Shown here: positions 1 to 10,000 of the stretch, piece after piece | How the letters are laid out: each line of letters opens with the position of its first letter | Position numbering within the stretch: position 1 is the first letter of the stretch | NCBI GenBank assembly: GCA_016716745.1 | Contig: JADJVD010000002.1 | Location: 1 to 64,000 of the forward strand | Source: Hyphomicrobiales bacterium | GTDB taxonomy: Bacteria; Pseudomonadota; Alphaproteobacteria; Rhizobiales; Beijerinckiaceae | Reading direction: 5' to 3' | DNA: 64,000 nucleotides | Notes under the pieces: generated by a model | Seen by the model: the letters and a program-made list of their open reading frames with translations, nothing else | What the model was told of the DNA's origin: nothing | Database searches by the model: none | Made by a program: the position numbers and the translations under genes

Positions 1-406
1 GTGGTCGAAGCCGGGCTCGGCCGCGGGCACCAGGATTTTCGGAGCCTGCTGATCCACACTCTGCCCGGCGAAGTGCCGGCGAGCGAGTTAGTGGAGGGAG
101 GAAGGAGAAGCCGTTCAGACAGCGGCAGAAGCAGCGGCCTATCGCAGGATGCTCGACGAGGGCTCCCTCGACCGGTGCGGCGTAACCCTGCTGGCGGGGA
201 AGGCAGTCGGTGCTCCATTCGTGGGTGCGGTTGCTGCGACGCTCGTGCTTGCTGAGGTGTTGCGCCTCCTGCATGGTGGCGGTCTGCACAGGCTCGTCGA
301 TATGAATTTGGTCGACCTGTCTTATTTCCGCGCCGTGCCGCAACTGCGCGACTTTCGGCATTCAACCCTGGCTTCATCACGGCAGAAGGCGGGCCCTCTT
401 GAATAG
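1..406 (+). pseudogene. C-terminal fragment of a ThiF/MoeB-type (E1-like) protein, frameshifted
   Basis: The gene enters from outside the window in frame 1 (GLGRGHQDFRSLLIHTLPGE...). At about 88-94 the reading must move one base to frame 2, where it continues WREEGEAVQTAAEAAAYRRM and then DRCGVTLLAGKAVGAPFVGA followed by an Ala/Leu-rich helix ending LRLLHGG; the stop is at 404-406. The pattern of a Cys-Gly stretch, a PxVG-like turn and a long helix is what I know from the C-terminal part of ThiF/MoeB/E1 adenylation domains (inference from family memory, no search). The ATP-binding half lies beyond the left edge. Either a decayed gene or a single-base error. Bacterial E1-like proteins work in sulfur transfer or in ubiquitin-like conjugation; which applies cannot be told from this piece. 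Confidence 0.5.
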
Positions 407-542
407 GGAAGTGAACCGTGCGGTCTTTACATTCAGTCGCTCCGCAGTTGACAATCGCCGGTAGGTAGATGTTGCCGCTAATGTAGGCTCAACTCTGCGG
501 ATCTGGTCTAATGACCTGCTGCCGTCGGAGACATCGTCAAAT

Positions 543-1409
543 TTATGGGGCTCGCGGGCTTTCCAGACCAGCATTACTCTCTACAAAACGTAGTAGAAAG
601 CTACGGACGAACTCAATCCGAGTCGCAACCAGCCGTTCTTCGGAAGGCCACGCCCAAAGCAAACCGGTGACAATTGCGTCGTCGGGCGTCCAAGCCTTTT
701 GCCCTTCGGTCGTGGGTCCCGACATAACGGGTGTTCCAAACGAGCGACCCGCTCATGCCGTGCGGATCCGGCAGCCCCGGTCACCTACGGCAATTGTTGC
801 GGCATCCCGCCGGTACGCCATTCCGAAGTGGAATCGGTCACAGACATCGGTCTGCTCGGGCAGTGTCGCTTCGCGACAGAGATAGCCGGTCCCGTCGGTC
901 CGAAGTGTGTCATATACGAAACTGGAGTTCTCGCCTGCAAATCCGTAGATGAATAGCAGCTCGTGAGGGGCAGGTTCGTGTCCGAGACCTATCCTGTCCT
1001 CCGGGACAGCTTTTCCGTCGCGGAAGACGCGATCTTCCTCTGAGAAAGGCGGTCGAGCCGCCCACACAATGTCGCTGATCGAGGCGGCCGCGACGTCCAA
1101 AGGCCACGGGAGGGCCGCGAAGACGGCGGGCGTAAGCTTGATGAAATTGTTGAAACCGCGGAACCGGTGAGCGAAGCGGCCATCTAACCGCTCCGAGCCG
1201 AGCACATGCTGGTTCGACAGCAGAATTTTTCGGCCCGCCAAGTCGAGGTAGCTTCCTGTACCTGTCAGACTTCCTCTATTGTCGCTCTGTGATAGAGCGA
1301 TTGGTGTTGCAAACGGCGCGACATGGGCAAGCATAGCGCTAGCAACACTGGCCGCTTCCGATGGCCAATCCATCGCTGATAAGGAAACGTGTTCACTGCC
1401 TTCGGTCAT
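543..1409 (-). pseudogene. Trypsin-like serine protease domain protein, disrupted around its catalytic serine
   Basis: From 1409 the protein reads with a typical trypsin-fold start: GTGSYLDLAGRKILLSNQHV supplies the region around the catalytic His (NQHVLG). At about 775-778, in a run of four C, the frame breaks and hits TGA at 753-755. One base over, the expected catalytic segment is present (LPDPHGMSGSLVWNTRY, GxSGS motif). At about 718-733 the frame returns to the original one and runs on as GQKAWTPDDAIVTGLLWAWP to the stop at 543. Two compensating single-base shifts flank the catalytic Ser, so length and frame are otherwise preserved (867 bases, 289 codons). This suggests two indel errors or a very young pseudogene. 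Its cellular role is unknown; it lies beside the E1-like fragment in the AT-richer stretch. Confidence 0.55.
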
Positions 1410-2016
1410 ATTGAGCCATTCAAGTTAATTGAAGTGGTCCGTGGGGAACATGGAGCCGCGCAAATTCCGAGAGAAGAGCGTGATGCCCAACCGCGCCAAA
1501 CGCCTCCACTGTGGGGCCGGAAGATGATCAACAACAATTTATCGACAGGGTCCAGCTCGGTCAATTTTTTGGCGAGATCTTGTCTGGAAACACCGACGCC
1601 GGCCGCACGCCGTTTGAACGTAACTGTCGACGTGGAACCGACCAATGGTTGCCTGAAGCATGATGTCTGCTTGTCACCCGCTGCTTCTCGTATGCGGCCA
1701 TTCCGGTTTCGGCCCCTAAGCAGTCAGATCGATCTAGGATCGTCTCCATCTAATCTTGAATTTGTAGCAAAGCGCCAGGCCGCATGCATTCAGTGCGAAC
1801 CAGTCTGTTAATATGCGAACCCGTTCTCGTCAGGTTCAGCCCAAAAAAAGCGACATATTCTGACTTTGCGGCCCAGAATTGCCGACGAATTCGGGGCCGA
1901 AGCGGCTGAATTTTTGGCTAAGTGAGAGCGGCTTTCTGAAGGCGCCTACACCAAGCCCCTGAAGTGTCGAGGCAATCTTGTAGCATTAAACAATTGATAT
2001 GATTTCGAAAAACGGT
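1410..2016. other. About 600 bases without a supportable gene
   Basis: This AT-richer stretch lies between the broken protease and tRNA-Leu. A minus-strand frame at 1406-1645, extending upstream without a clear start, could be a remnant (segment AAGVGVSRQDLAKKLTELDP), but I recognise no family, see no ribosome binding site, and other frames overlap it. The last 150 bases before the tRNA contain only short AT-rich tracts. It is best read as decayed island DNA. Confidence 0.4.
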
Positions 2017-2101
2017 TGGTGCCCCTGGCCGGGATCGAACCAGCACTCCTTGCGGAACTCGATTTTGAGTCGAGCGCGTCTACCAATTCCGCCACAGGGG
2101 C
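2017..2101 (-). tRNA. tRNA-Leu(CAA)
   Basis: On the minus strand the gene begins GCCCCTG and ends CAGGGGC followed by discriminator A and an encoded CCA (2017-2019). The anticodon arm is CTCGA-CTCAAAA-TCGAG, giving anticodon CAA, which reads the leucine codon UUG. The long variable arm and the TTCGATCC T-loop fit a class II tRNA of 85 nt. The 3' end faces the AT-richer decayed stretch at 1-2016, the usual orientation when an integrated element has used a tRNA as its attachment site. Confidence 0.95.
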
Positions 2102-2286
2102 CCGCTTGCGCGGCGGGCGGAGAATAGCGGCCGCGCCGTCTCGGTCAATCGGCGCGGCTTCGATCGCCGCGAATAAATGGGGCCGGCCGCCGCGCCGGGC
2201 TTTTTCCCGTTTTGCAACCGTGCTTACATCGCGCGCGGCTCCGACGCGGGTCCGGCGATTCGCGGCCCCGGAGCGGGGAGATTTCC

Positions 2287-2604
2287 ATGGCTCAAGATTA
2301 CGCCGCCGACGTCAAGAAATATGCGCCCAACGCGTCGGACGCAGTGATTTCCAAAATCGTGAAACATCTCGGCATCGCATTGCGCAATCGGGATTCCTCG
2401 CTGGTCTCGTGCAGCGATCCGGACGAGCTGAAGCGCGTCAAGGACGGCTGGTGCACCAAGAAGCTCGCCGTCGCCGACGGCGCGGCCATCGACGCGGCGC
2501 TGAAAGCCGTGTGCGAGCAGATGAAGGGCGACAAGACGAAGGCGCGCGTCACCTTCTACTATCTCGTCGCCGACAAGCTCGGAAAGCTGTCCGCGCTCGC
2601 CTGA
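2287..2604 (+). CDS. DUF2853 family protein
   Basis: This is a small cytosolic protein of 105 residues starting MAQDYAADVKKYAPNASDAV, which matches my memory of the DUF2853 family, small alpha-helical proteins common in alphaproteobacteria. A GCGGGGAG ribosome-binding-like stretch sits just before the ATG at 2287, so I prefer it to the longer upstream reading that starts at 2212. Two cysteines are visible (VSCSD and GWCTKK). No enzymatic motif is seen and the function is unknown. It is transcribed alone and ends in a strong hairpin terminator, converging on the OmpW gene. Confidence 0.8.
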   Translation: MAQDYAADVKKYAPNASDAVISKIVKHLGIALRNRDSSLVSCSDPDELKRVKDGWCTKKLAVADGAAIDAALKAVCEQMKGDKTKARVTFYYLVADKLGKLSALA

Positions 2605-2627
2605 GCGTCGGCGGCTCCGATGTGACG

Positions 2628-2660
2628 AAAGGCCGGTCGACGAAAGTCGGCCGGCCTTTT
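2628..2660 (+). terminator. Rho-independent terminator after the DUF2853 gene
   Basis: AAAGGCCGGTCGAC is followed by a GAAA loop and GTCGGCCGGCC with a short T run. The stem is GC-rich and begins about 24 bases after the stop codon. Confidence 0.75.
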
Positions 2661-2705
2661 CGTCGCGCCGCCGGTCGACGCCTCCCGCGTCGCCACATGG
2701 CCGGC

Positions 2706-2736
2706 AAAAGAAAAGGGCGGACCCGAAGGTCCGCCC
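2706..2736 (-). terminator. Rho-independent terminator of the OmpW gene
   Basis: GGGCGGACC-CGAA-GGTCCGCCC forms a perfect 9-bp stem with a tetraloop. On the minus strand it is followed by TTTTCTTTT, placing it 34 bases after the end of the OmpW gene. Confidence 0.75.
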
Positions 2737-2769
2737 CCATCGCCCCCCAAGGACGTTTCGATCCGAAGA

Positions 2770-3474
2770 TCAGAAGCGGTAGGTCACGCCCGTGCCGATG
2801 ATCCACGGGTTGATCTTGACCTTCGCCGAGACCGGCAGAGCGCCCGGCGTCAGAGCCGTCACGGTCGCGCGCGGCTCCATGTAGATCTTCTTGACGTCGA
2901 AGTTGATGCCCCAGTGACGGTCGATCATGTAGTCGAAGCCGATCTGGCCGGCGACGCCCCACGAATCGCGGATGTTGAGGCCGACATAGTTCGGGCCGGT
3001 GCGCTCACGCAGGAACTTCGTGTAGTTGAGGCCGATGCCGACATACGGCTTGAAGGCGCCCATCTCGGTGAAGTGATACTGCAGCATCACGGTCGGCGGG
3101 AAGAGCGTCGTCTTGCCGATCTGGCCGAGGGCCGCAATGGCGCCGGTGCCGCGGATCTTGTGCGGGGTGATGCAGCAGATCGCCTCGACAGCGATGTTCT
3201 TCGTGAAGAAGTAGGAGATGTCGACCTCGGGAACGACCGAGTTCGAGATGTTGACGCTCGCCGGCGTGATCGCCGCGTTGGTCACCGCGTTGCGGATGCG
3301 GGCGGACTCGTCGGGGATCACGGCGATGGCGCGAACGCGCACCATCCACGGGCTCCACATTTCGACGGGGGCGGCGGCGACGCCCTTGGTGGTGGGAAGG
3401 TCGGCCGCCGTCGCGAAGGACGTGAGACCGAGGAGAGCGGCGGCGCCGAGCGCCAGCTTACCGAAACGGATCAT
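2770..3474 (-). CDS. OmpW family outer-membrane protein
   Basis: The 234-residue protein has a clear Sec signal peptide (MIRFGKLALGAAALLGLTSF, cut after ATA). It continues with alternating amphipathic segments typical of an eight-stranded beta-barrel and ends in a terminal Phe (GTGVTYRF), the beta-barrel assembly signal. OmpW members carry a narrow hydrophobic channel for small molecules; the substrate here is unknown. Motifs such as PEVDISYFFTKNIAVE and FKPYVGIGLNYTKF are characteristic of the family. The gene stands alone, with its own terminator and a roughly 200-base upstream region. Confidence 0.88.
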   Translation of the reverse strand: MIRFGKLALGAAALLGLTSFATAADLPTTKGVAAAPVEMWSPWMVRVRAIAVIPDESARIRNAVTNAAITPASVNISNSVVPEVDISYFFTKNIAVEAICCITPHKIRGTGAIAALGQIGKTTLFPPTVMLQYHFTEMGAFKPYVGIGLNYTKFLRERTGPNYVGLNIRDSWGVAGQIGFDYMIDRHWGINFDVKKIYMEPRATVTALTPGALPVSAKVKINPWIIGTGVTYRF

Positions 3475-3672
3475 GGGAGCCCCAACTTCTTCTGTTTTTG
3501 TCCGTGCGCGCTCGCGCCGGAGAGACGATGCAACCTACCTGCGGGCGCTCGCGAAATCTTGATCTGAATCAACGCGAGCCCGGAACTCCCGGCGATTCGG
3601 GCCCGCCTGTTGCGGAGACGCAACAGAATCCGCACGCCCCCGGAAAGGTTTCGTTAAGAGGCGGGGGCGGCT

Positions 3673-4560
3673 TCAGCCCTCGATCGGAACGACGTCGACC
3701 GCGACCTCGAGCTTCTGTTCGCCGGCGCCCAGAATCACGCCATAGACCGGCGAGACGTCGGAGAAGTCGCGACCCACGGCGAGCTCGATATGATCGGCGC
3801 CCGCCTCGATGGCGTTGGTCGGGTCGAGGCCGCGCCAGCCCGCCGTCTCGCCGCACCACACATCGACCCAGGCGTGCGTGGCGTCGGCCCCGTCGAGCCG
3901 CTTCTCGCCCGGCGGGGGAATGGTGCGGATGTAGCCGGAGACGTAGCGGGCCGGCACGCCGACCCCGCGCAGGCCGGCGATCATGATGTGGGCGAAGTCC
4001 TGACAGACGCCGCGCCGGGCCGCGAACGCCTCCGTCAGCGGAGTGGCGACGTCGGTCGCCTCGGGCTCGTAGTCGAAATCGGCGCGGATGCGCGCCATCA
4101 GCTCGCGCGCGCCCTCGAGCGCGTCGCGCGATGTCGGCAGGCTGTTGCGGGCGTAGGCGGTGACCGCCTCGACCGGCGCGACGAGGGGGCTCGCATAGAG
4201 GTAGTGGGCGGGCGAGTCGGGCGCCAGCGCCCGCTCGCGCAGCGCGGCGGCGGCGACGCGCTCCACGCTCTCGCCCGCGCTCGACGGGCGGGCGGGGCGC
4301 GACACCTCGACGATGCTGCGCGCCTCGATCGACAGCGCGCCATGCGGCGCGTCGATCAGGATCGACTCGACGGCGTTGCCGAAGAAGTCGACCCCCGGCT
4401 GGCGGCGGCGCGGCTGCGGCTTCACCGCGACGCCGTGGGCGCGGCAGCGCTGGCCGGCGGCGTCGCGCGGCTTCAGCCGCAGCACGCAGCGCGCCGACGA
4501 CACCGTCGAGGCGTAGTCGTAGGCGGTGAGGTGGCGGATGTCGTAGAGCACCCGCCTCAC
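3673..4560 (-). CDS. Transglutaminase-like cysteine protease family protein
   Basis: This 295-residue protein combines an N-terminal beta-rich transglutaminase-associated domain (VLYDIRHLTAYDYASTVSSA) with a papain-fold transglutaminase core. The catalytic triad is visible as GVCQDFAH (Cys), DATHAWVDVW (His) and GLDPTN (Asp). The GTG start at 4558-4560 overlaps the TGA of the upstream ATP-grasp gene (GTGA), so the two are translationally coupled. A second in-frame GTG three codons in is also possible. Families in this arrangement are predicted to cleave or form peptide or isopeptide bonds together with the ATP-grasp ligase and alpha-E protein upstream; the natural substrate is not established. 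Confidence 0.88.
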   Translation of the reverse strand: MRRVLYDIRHLTAYDYASTVSSARCVLRLKPRDAAGQRCRAHGVAVKPQPRRRQPGVDFFGNAVESILIDAPHGALSIEARSIVEVSRPARPSSAGESVERVAAAALRERALAPDSPAHYLYASPLVAPVEAVTAYARNSLPTSRDALEGARELMARIRADFDYEPEATDVATPLTEAFAARRGVCQDFAHIMIAGLRGVGVPARYVSGYIRTIPPPGEKRLDGADATHAWVDVWCGETAGWRGLDPTNAIEAGADHIELAVGRDFSDVSPVYGVILGAGEQKLEVAVDVVPIEG

Positions 4561-6854
4561 CCCAGGGACGAGGGCGCGCGCCGCGCCGACTTGCCCGGCC
4601 GCTGCAGGAAGTAGCGCGCCGCCACAGCGTCGGCGAGCGACATCAGGCGCTGCTCGTAGGCGAGGATCAGCCGGGCGTCGATCTCCTCGGCGTTGGCCGA
4701 CTGGGCGTCGGCCTGAAGGCGGGCGACGAGGCGGCGCGGCTCCTCGAACAGCCCGTCCTCGATCAGCGTCGGCAATTGCGCCAGATGCTCGGACAGCCGG
4801 GCGATCTGGAAACCCACCGAACGCGGGTTGAACGGATCGAGCAGGCACATGTCGCGCACCGGCGCCAGCGCCATGCCGATCACGTAGCGCGAGCGGTAGG
4901 TGATCTGCGAGTCGATGAGATCGAGCAGGATGTCGAGATCGTCGGCGGTCGCCACGTCGTCGGCGAAGACGCGCGCGAAGCGGCAGGTGTTGATGCCGCG
5001 CTCGACGCGCCGTCCCATGTCGAGGAAACGCCAGCCGGCGACGTGGTTGGTGTTCTCCTGCGCCAGGCCGGCGAGCGCGGCCAGAATGCGCAGCATGCGG
5101 TCGGCCGTGTCGTGGGCGCCGGCCAGCGTCTCGGCCGGCGCGCCCTGCGCCTGCCCGTCGAGATCGCGCACCAGCCGCCAGGCGTCGACCGACAGGCGCT
5201 CGCGGATCACCGAGGCCGCGTGGCGGGCGCGCTGCACCAGCTCGCGGGCCGAGCCGTATTGGCCAGGGCTGAACAGCGCGGCCTGCGCCGCCGTCAGCGC
5301 GTCGGGCGCGGGCGCGCCCTTCTCCGGCCGCGGCGCGGCGCCCCAGGCGACCAGCAGGTTCTTCAGCCGGCCGAGCGTCTCGCTCATGCCGCCCGAGCCG
5401 AGATCGGCCTCCATCGTGCGCGCCACGAGCACGCGCACGAGCCGCGCCGTCGCCTCGCAGCGTTCGAGGTAGCGGCCGTACCAGAACAGATTGTCGGCCG
5501 CCCGGCTCGGCAGATTGCCGAGCAGGCGGCGGATCGCGACATTCTCGCTCGAAGGCAGCAAGGTCTCCATCGCCACCGGCGCGTCGGAGAGCACCCAGAC
5601 GTCGGCCGAGCGCACGCCCGAGCCCATGCGCACGGCGCGCGCGTCCGGCTCGTCGGAGATGCGGCAGAAGCCGCCGGGCATCACCGTCCAGCCGTCGGCG
5701 GTGGCGGCGGCGTAGACGCGCAGCACGAAGGGGCGCGGGGCGAGCTTGCCGTCGACCCAGACCGGGGTCGTCGACAGGCTGACCACCTCCTGGCCGACGA
5801 AGTCGGCGCCGCGCGCCGACACCTGCGCGCGCAGGCGCTCGCGCTCGGCCGGCGCGATCTCGGCCGGCAGGACGGGACCGCCCGGCTCGCCCACGCCCGC
5901 CGCGCCGAAGGCGGGCGCGAGGGCGAGCTGGTCGAAGCGCGCGAGCACGTCGCCGCGCGCGTCCTCCTGCCCGCACCACCAGGTGGCGATGTGCGGCATG
6001 CGCAGATCCTCGCCCAGCATGCGGCGGGCGATCTGCGGCAGGAAGCCGAGCAGCGCGCGCGATTCGATCAGCCCGGCGCCGGGCATGTTGGCGACGACGA
6101 CGGCGCCGTTGCGGATCGCCGAGACGAGGCCCGGCACGCCGAGGCGCGACCCGCCGTTCAGCTCCAGCGGGTCGACGAAATCGCCGTCGACGCGCCGCCA
6201 GATGACGTCGGCGCGCTTCAGCCCGGCGATGGTGCGCACATGCACGCGCCCGTCCTGCTCGATCAGGTCGTCGCCCTCGACGAGCAGGAAGCCGAGATAG
6301 CGGGCCAGATAGGTCTGCTCGAAATAGGTCTCGCTCCACGGCCCCGGCGTCAGCAGGCAGATGCGCGGCTGCGAGCGCTCGGCGGCGGCGGCGAGTCCGG
6401 CGCGGAAGGCGCGGAAGAAGGGCGCGAGGCGCGCCACGTTCATTTCGCGGGCGAGCGCCGGGAAGGCGCGCGACATGACGAGCCGGTTCTCGAGCGCATA
6501 GCCGACGCCGGAGGGCGCCTGCGCCCGATCCCCCAGCGCCCACCAGCGCCCGTCCGGCCCGCGGCCGATGTCGACGCCGTAGAGGTTGAGCCAGCGCCCG
6601 CCCGGCGGCTTCACGCCGGCGAGGGGGCGCAGATAGTCCGGGCTGCCGGTGACGGCGGCGGCCGGCAGAAGCCCCTCGGCCGTCAGCCGGCCCGGCCCGT
6701 AGACGTCGGCGAGCACCGCCTCCATCAACTGGGCGCGCTGGGCGACGCCGGCGGCGATCTCGGCCCACTCCGCCTCGCCGATCAGCAGCGGCAGGCGCGA
6801 GAGCGGCCAGGCGCGCTCCTGCGCCTCGCCATGCACGCGGTAGGAGATGCCCAT
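4557..6854 (-). CDS. Circularly permuted type 2 ATP-grasp / alpha-E fusion protein (5' end disrupted)
   Basis: The 765 readable residues hold a circularly permuted ATP-grasp domain (ALENRLVMSRAFPALAREMN, RICLLTPGPWSETYFEQTYL, FLLVEGDDLIEQDGRVHVRT) in about residues 1-440. The all-helical alpha-E domain follows (SRAADNLFWYGRYLERCEAT to the end). ATG at 6854 is the first in-frame start left, but clear coding similarity runs further upstream (RWNGGYAPLPGIPDEYIGPD, RRFFDLLGQQDVETSIAAAD) to a TGA at 7014-7016, with AHDPQRRLADP beyond it. The true start is therefore near 7060 and the N-terminus is interrupted by a stop or by missing bases. The predicted role is an ATP-dependent carboxylate-amine ligase making peptide-like bonds, partnered by the flanking transglutaminases. 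Confidence 0.85.
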   Translation of the reverse strand: MGISYRVHGEAQERAWPLSRLPLLIGEAEWAEIAAGVAQRAQLMEAVLADVYGPGRLTAEGLLPAAAVTGSPDYLRPLAGVKPPGGRWLNLYGVDIGRGPDGRWWALGDRAQAPSGVGYALENRLVMSRAFPALAREMNVARLAPFFRAFRAGLAAAAERSQPRICLLTPGPWSETYFEQTYLARYLGFLLVEGDDLIEQDGRVHVRTIAGLKRADVIWRRVDGDFVDPLELNGGSRLGVPGLVSAIRNGAVVVANMPGAGLIESRALLGFLPQIARRMLGEDLRMPHIATWWCGQEDARGDVLARFDQLALAPAFGAAGVGEPGGPVLPAEIAPAERERLRAQVSARGADFVGQEVVSLSTTPVWVDGKLAPRPFVLRVYAAATADGWTVMPGGFCRISDEPDARAVRMGSGVRSADVWVLSDAPVAMETLLPSSENVAIRRLLGNLPSRAADNLFWYGRYLERCEATARLVRVLVARTMEADLGSGGMSETLGRLKNLLVAWGAAPRPEKGAPAPDALTAAQAALFSPGQYGSARELVQRARHAASVIRERLSVDAWRLVRDLDGQAQGAPAETLAGAHDTADRMLRILAALAGLAQENTNHVAGWRFLDMGRRVERGINTCRFARVFADDVATADDLDILLDLIDSQITYRSRYVIGMALAPVRDMCLLDPFNPRSVGFQIARLSEHLAQLPTLIEDGLFEEPRRLVARLQADAQSANAEEIDARLILAYEQRLMSLADAVAARYFLQRPGKSARRAPSSLG

Positions 6855-7067
6855 GTCGCGGATGTGGCGGTCGGCCGCCGCGATCGAGGTCTCGACGTCC
6901 TGCTGGCCGAGCAGATCGAAAAAGCGCCGCCACGGCGCGCGGACCTGTCCGTCCGGCCCGATATATTCGTCGGGAATGCCGGGCAGCGGCGCGTAGCCGC
7001 CGTTCCAGCGCGATCAGGGGTCGGCGAGGCGGCGCTGCGGATCATGCGCCCCCGCGACAGAACGGGT

Positions 7068-10000
7068 TCACGCCGGCGGTCTCCTGAGGTCGAGCGTCAT
7101 CGGAAATTCGCTCGCGCGCTCCTCGCGCGGCGGCTCGATGCGGCCGGGAGTATGGCCGTGATCCTGGAAGCGCGCGAGCCGGCGCGCCTCCGCCTCGTAG
7201 GAATTCACAGGAAACGTGTCGTAGTTGCGCCCGCCGGGATGGGCGACATGGTAGACGCAGCCGCCGAGCGAGCGATTGCTCCAGGCGTCCACCACGTCGA
7301 AGGTCAGCGGCGCGTGGGCCGGGATCGTCGGGTGCAGGCCGGAGGCCGGCCGCCACGCCTTGAAGCGCACGCCGCCCACGGCCTCGCCGGCGGCCGTCGC
7401 CGTCATCGGCACGCGGCGGCCGTTGCAGGCGATGACGTGGCGGCCGGGCGTGAAGCCCGAGGCCTTGACCTCCAGCCGCTCGACCGAGGAGTCGACGTAG
7501 CGCACCGTGCCGCCGATGGCGCCCTGTCTCGCCCATGACGTGCCAGGGCTCGAGCGCCTGACGGATCTCCAGCCGGACGCCGTGCCGGTCGACGACGCCG
7601 CAAAGAGGAAAGCGGAACTCGTGCTGGGCGCGGAACCACTCCGGATCGAAGGCGTAGCCCGCCTCCTTCAGGTCGGCGAGCACGCCGAGGAAATCCCGCC
7701 AGACCATCGCCGGCAGCATGAAGCGGTCGTGCAGGGCGGTTCCCCAGCGCACGAAGCCGCCGGACTGCGGCTCGCGCCAGAACCACGCCGTCAGCGCGCG
7801 CAGCAGCAGCTGCTGGGCCAGACTCATGCGCGCATCGGGCGGCATCTCGAAGCCGCGGAACTCGACGAGGCCGAGACGGCCGGTCGGCCCGTCCGGCGAA
7901 TACATCTTGTCGATGCAGATTTCGGAGCGGTGGGTGTTGCCGGTGGAATCGACCAGCAGGTTGCGGAACAGCCGGTCGACCAGCCAGGGCGGCGGCGCCT
8001 CGCCCTCGCCCGGCGCGGGCACGTTGGCGATGGCGATCTCCAGCTCGTAAAGCCCGTCGTGGCGCGCCTCGTCGATGCGCGGGGCCTGGCTGGTCGGGCC
8101 GATGAACATGCCGGAGAACAGGTAGGACAGCGAGGGATGGCGCTGCCAGTAGAGCACGAGGCTCTTCAGCAGGTCCGGCCGGCGCAGGAAGGGCGACTGG
8201 TTCGGATCGGCGCCGCCGAGCACGACGTGATTGCCGCCGCCGGTGCCGGCGTGGCGCCCGTCCAGCATGTACTTGTCGGCGCCGAGGCGCGCGAGCCGCG
8301 CCTCCTCGTAGAGCGCGGTCGTCGTCGCCACCGCCTGCCGCCAGCTCGCGGAGGGGTGGATGTTGACCTCGATGACGCCGGGATCGGGCGTCACCTTGAT
8401 GACCTCGATGCGCGGATCGTAGGGCGGCGCGTAGCCCTCGATGCGGACCGGCAGGCCGGCGGCCCTGGCGGCCGACTCAACCGTGGCGATCAGCTCGAGA
8501 TAGTCCTCCAGGCGCGAGACGGGCGGCATGAAGGCGCACAGCGCGCCGTCGCGCGGCTCGATGGCCAGGGCGGTGCGCACCGCGCCCTCGATGATCTGCT
8601 GTTCGACGACGTCCTGGCGCCGGGTGGCGTCCGCTGCGCCGGCGATGGAGCGCTGGGCCGTCGTCTCGGCGATGGCGTCGGCCGCGGGCAGCTCGCCGCG
8701 CGGCTCCAGCGGGTCCTGCGGGTGGACGTAGGGATATTGCTGGGGCGGCACGAAGGGCAGCGCGCCGAGCGGCAGGCGATAGCCGACCGGCGAGTCGCCC
8801 GGCACGAGGAACAGCCTTTGCCGGCGCAGGCGCCAGCGTTCGCTGGTCCAGCGGCGATCCTCGGCGGCCCCGTTCCAGCGCTGGATCGGCAGCACGAAAC
8901 CCGACGGGTTGTTCAGCCCGCGCTCGAAGGTGCGCGCCATGCGGGCGCGCGCCTCGGGGTCGGCGAGCTTGGGATCGGACGGATCGACATTGATCGGCAG
9001 TTCGGACTCCTTGCCGATCCAGATCGCCGGATCCTCATACGCCGAAATGACGAAATCGGGGTCGATGCCGAGCTGGCCCGCCACGGCGCGCGTCAGCGTC
9101 TCGGCGTCGGCGACGGTCGGGGCGGGCGCGTCAGCCTCCGCGCCGGGCTCGCGGGCGAGCAGGGACGGGTCGCGCCAGATCGGCTCGCCGTCCTTGCGCC
9201 AGTAGAGCGCGAAGGCCCAGCGCGGCAGGGTCTCGCCGGGATACCATTTGCCCTGCCCGTAATGCAGCAGGCCGCCGGGGGCGAAGCGCTCGCGCAGGCG
9301 GCGGATCAGCGCGTCGGCGCGCAGACGCTTGGTCGGGCCGACGGCGTCGGCGTTCCACTCGCCGCCCTCGAAATCGTCGATCGAGACGAAGGTCGGCTCG
9401 CCGCCCATGGTCAGGCGCACGTCCTGCGCCGCAAGGTCGGCGTCGACCCGCTCGCCGAGCGCGTCGAGCCGGGCCCAGGCCTCGTCCGAGAAGGGGCGAG
9501 TGACGCGCGGCGCCTCGCGGATGCGGTCGACCCGCATCTCGAAGCCGAACTCGACATTGGCCGGCTCGACCATGCCGGTGATCGGCGCGGCGGAGCGGAA
9601 ATGCGGCGTGGCGGCGAGCGGCAGATGGCCTTCTCCGCACAGCAGGCCGGAGGTCGCGTCCAGCCCGATCCAGCCGGCGCCCGGCACGTAAACCTCGGCC
9701 CAGGCGTGCAGATCGGTGAAATCGCGCTCGGTCCCCTTCGGCCCCTCGATCGGGTCGATGTCGGCGCGCAGCTGGATCAGATAGCCGGAGACGAAGCGGG
9801 CGGCGAAGCCGAGATGGCGCAGCGCCTGCACCAGCAGCCAGGCCGAGTCGCGACAGGAGCCGGAGGCGAACTCCAGCGTCTCCTCGACCGCCTGCACGCC
9901 CGGCTCCATGCGGATGACGTAGCGGATCATCTCATGCACGCGGGCGTTGAGGTCGGTCAGGAAGGTGACGGTGCGCATCCGCTCCTTCGGCAGCGAGTCC

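Noticed and set aside
1389..1811. 140-codon plus-strand frame in the AT-richer segment
   Set aside because: No ribosome binding site, no recognisable domain, and it overlaps the start of the protease gene.
2016..2801. Open frame beginning MVPLAGIEPALLAELD across 2016-2801
   Set aside because: Its start is the reverse complement of the tRNA-Leu gene, a classic false ORF, and it then runs antisense or out of frame to the DUF2853 gene.
4776..7538. A 920-codon plus-strand open frame, and similar long frames at 7507-10488 and 3673-6933
   Set aside because: They are high-GC shadows opposite or beside the transglutaminase/ATP-grasp genes; they lack domains and have Arg/Ala-rich composition. Only the end of the 3673-6933 frame is real.
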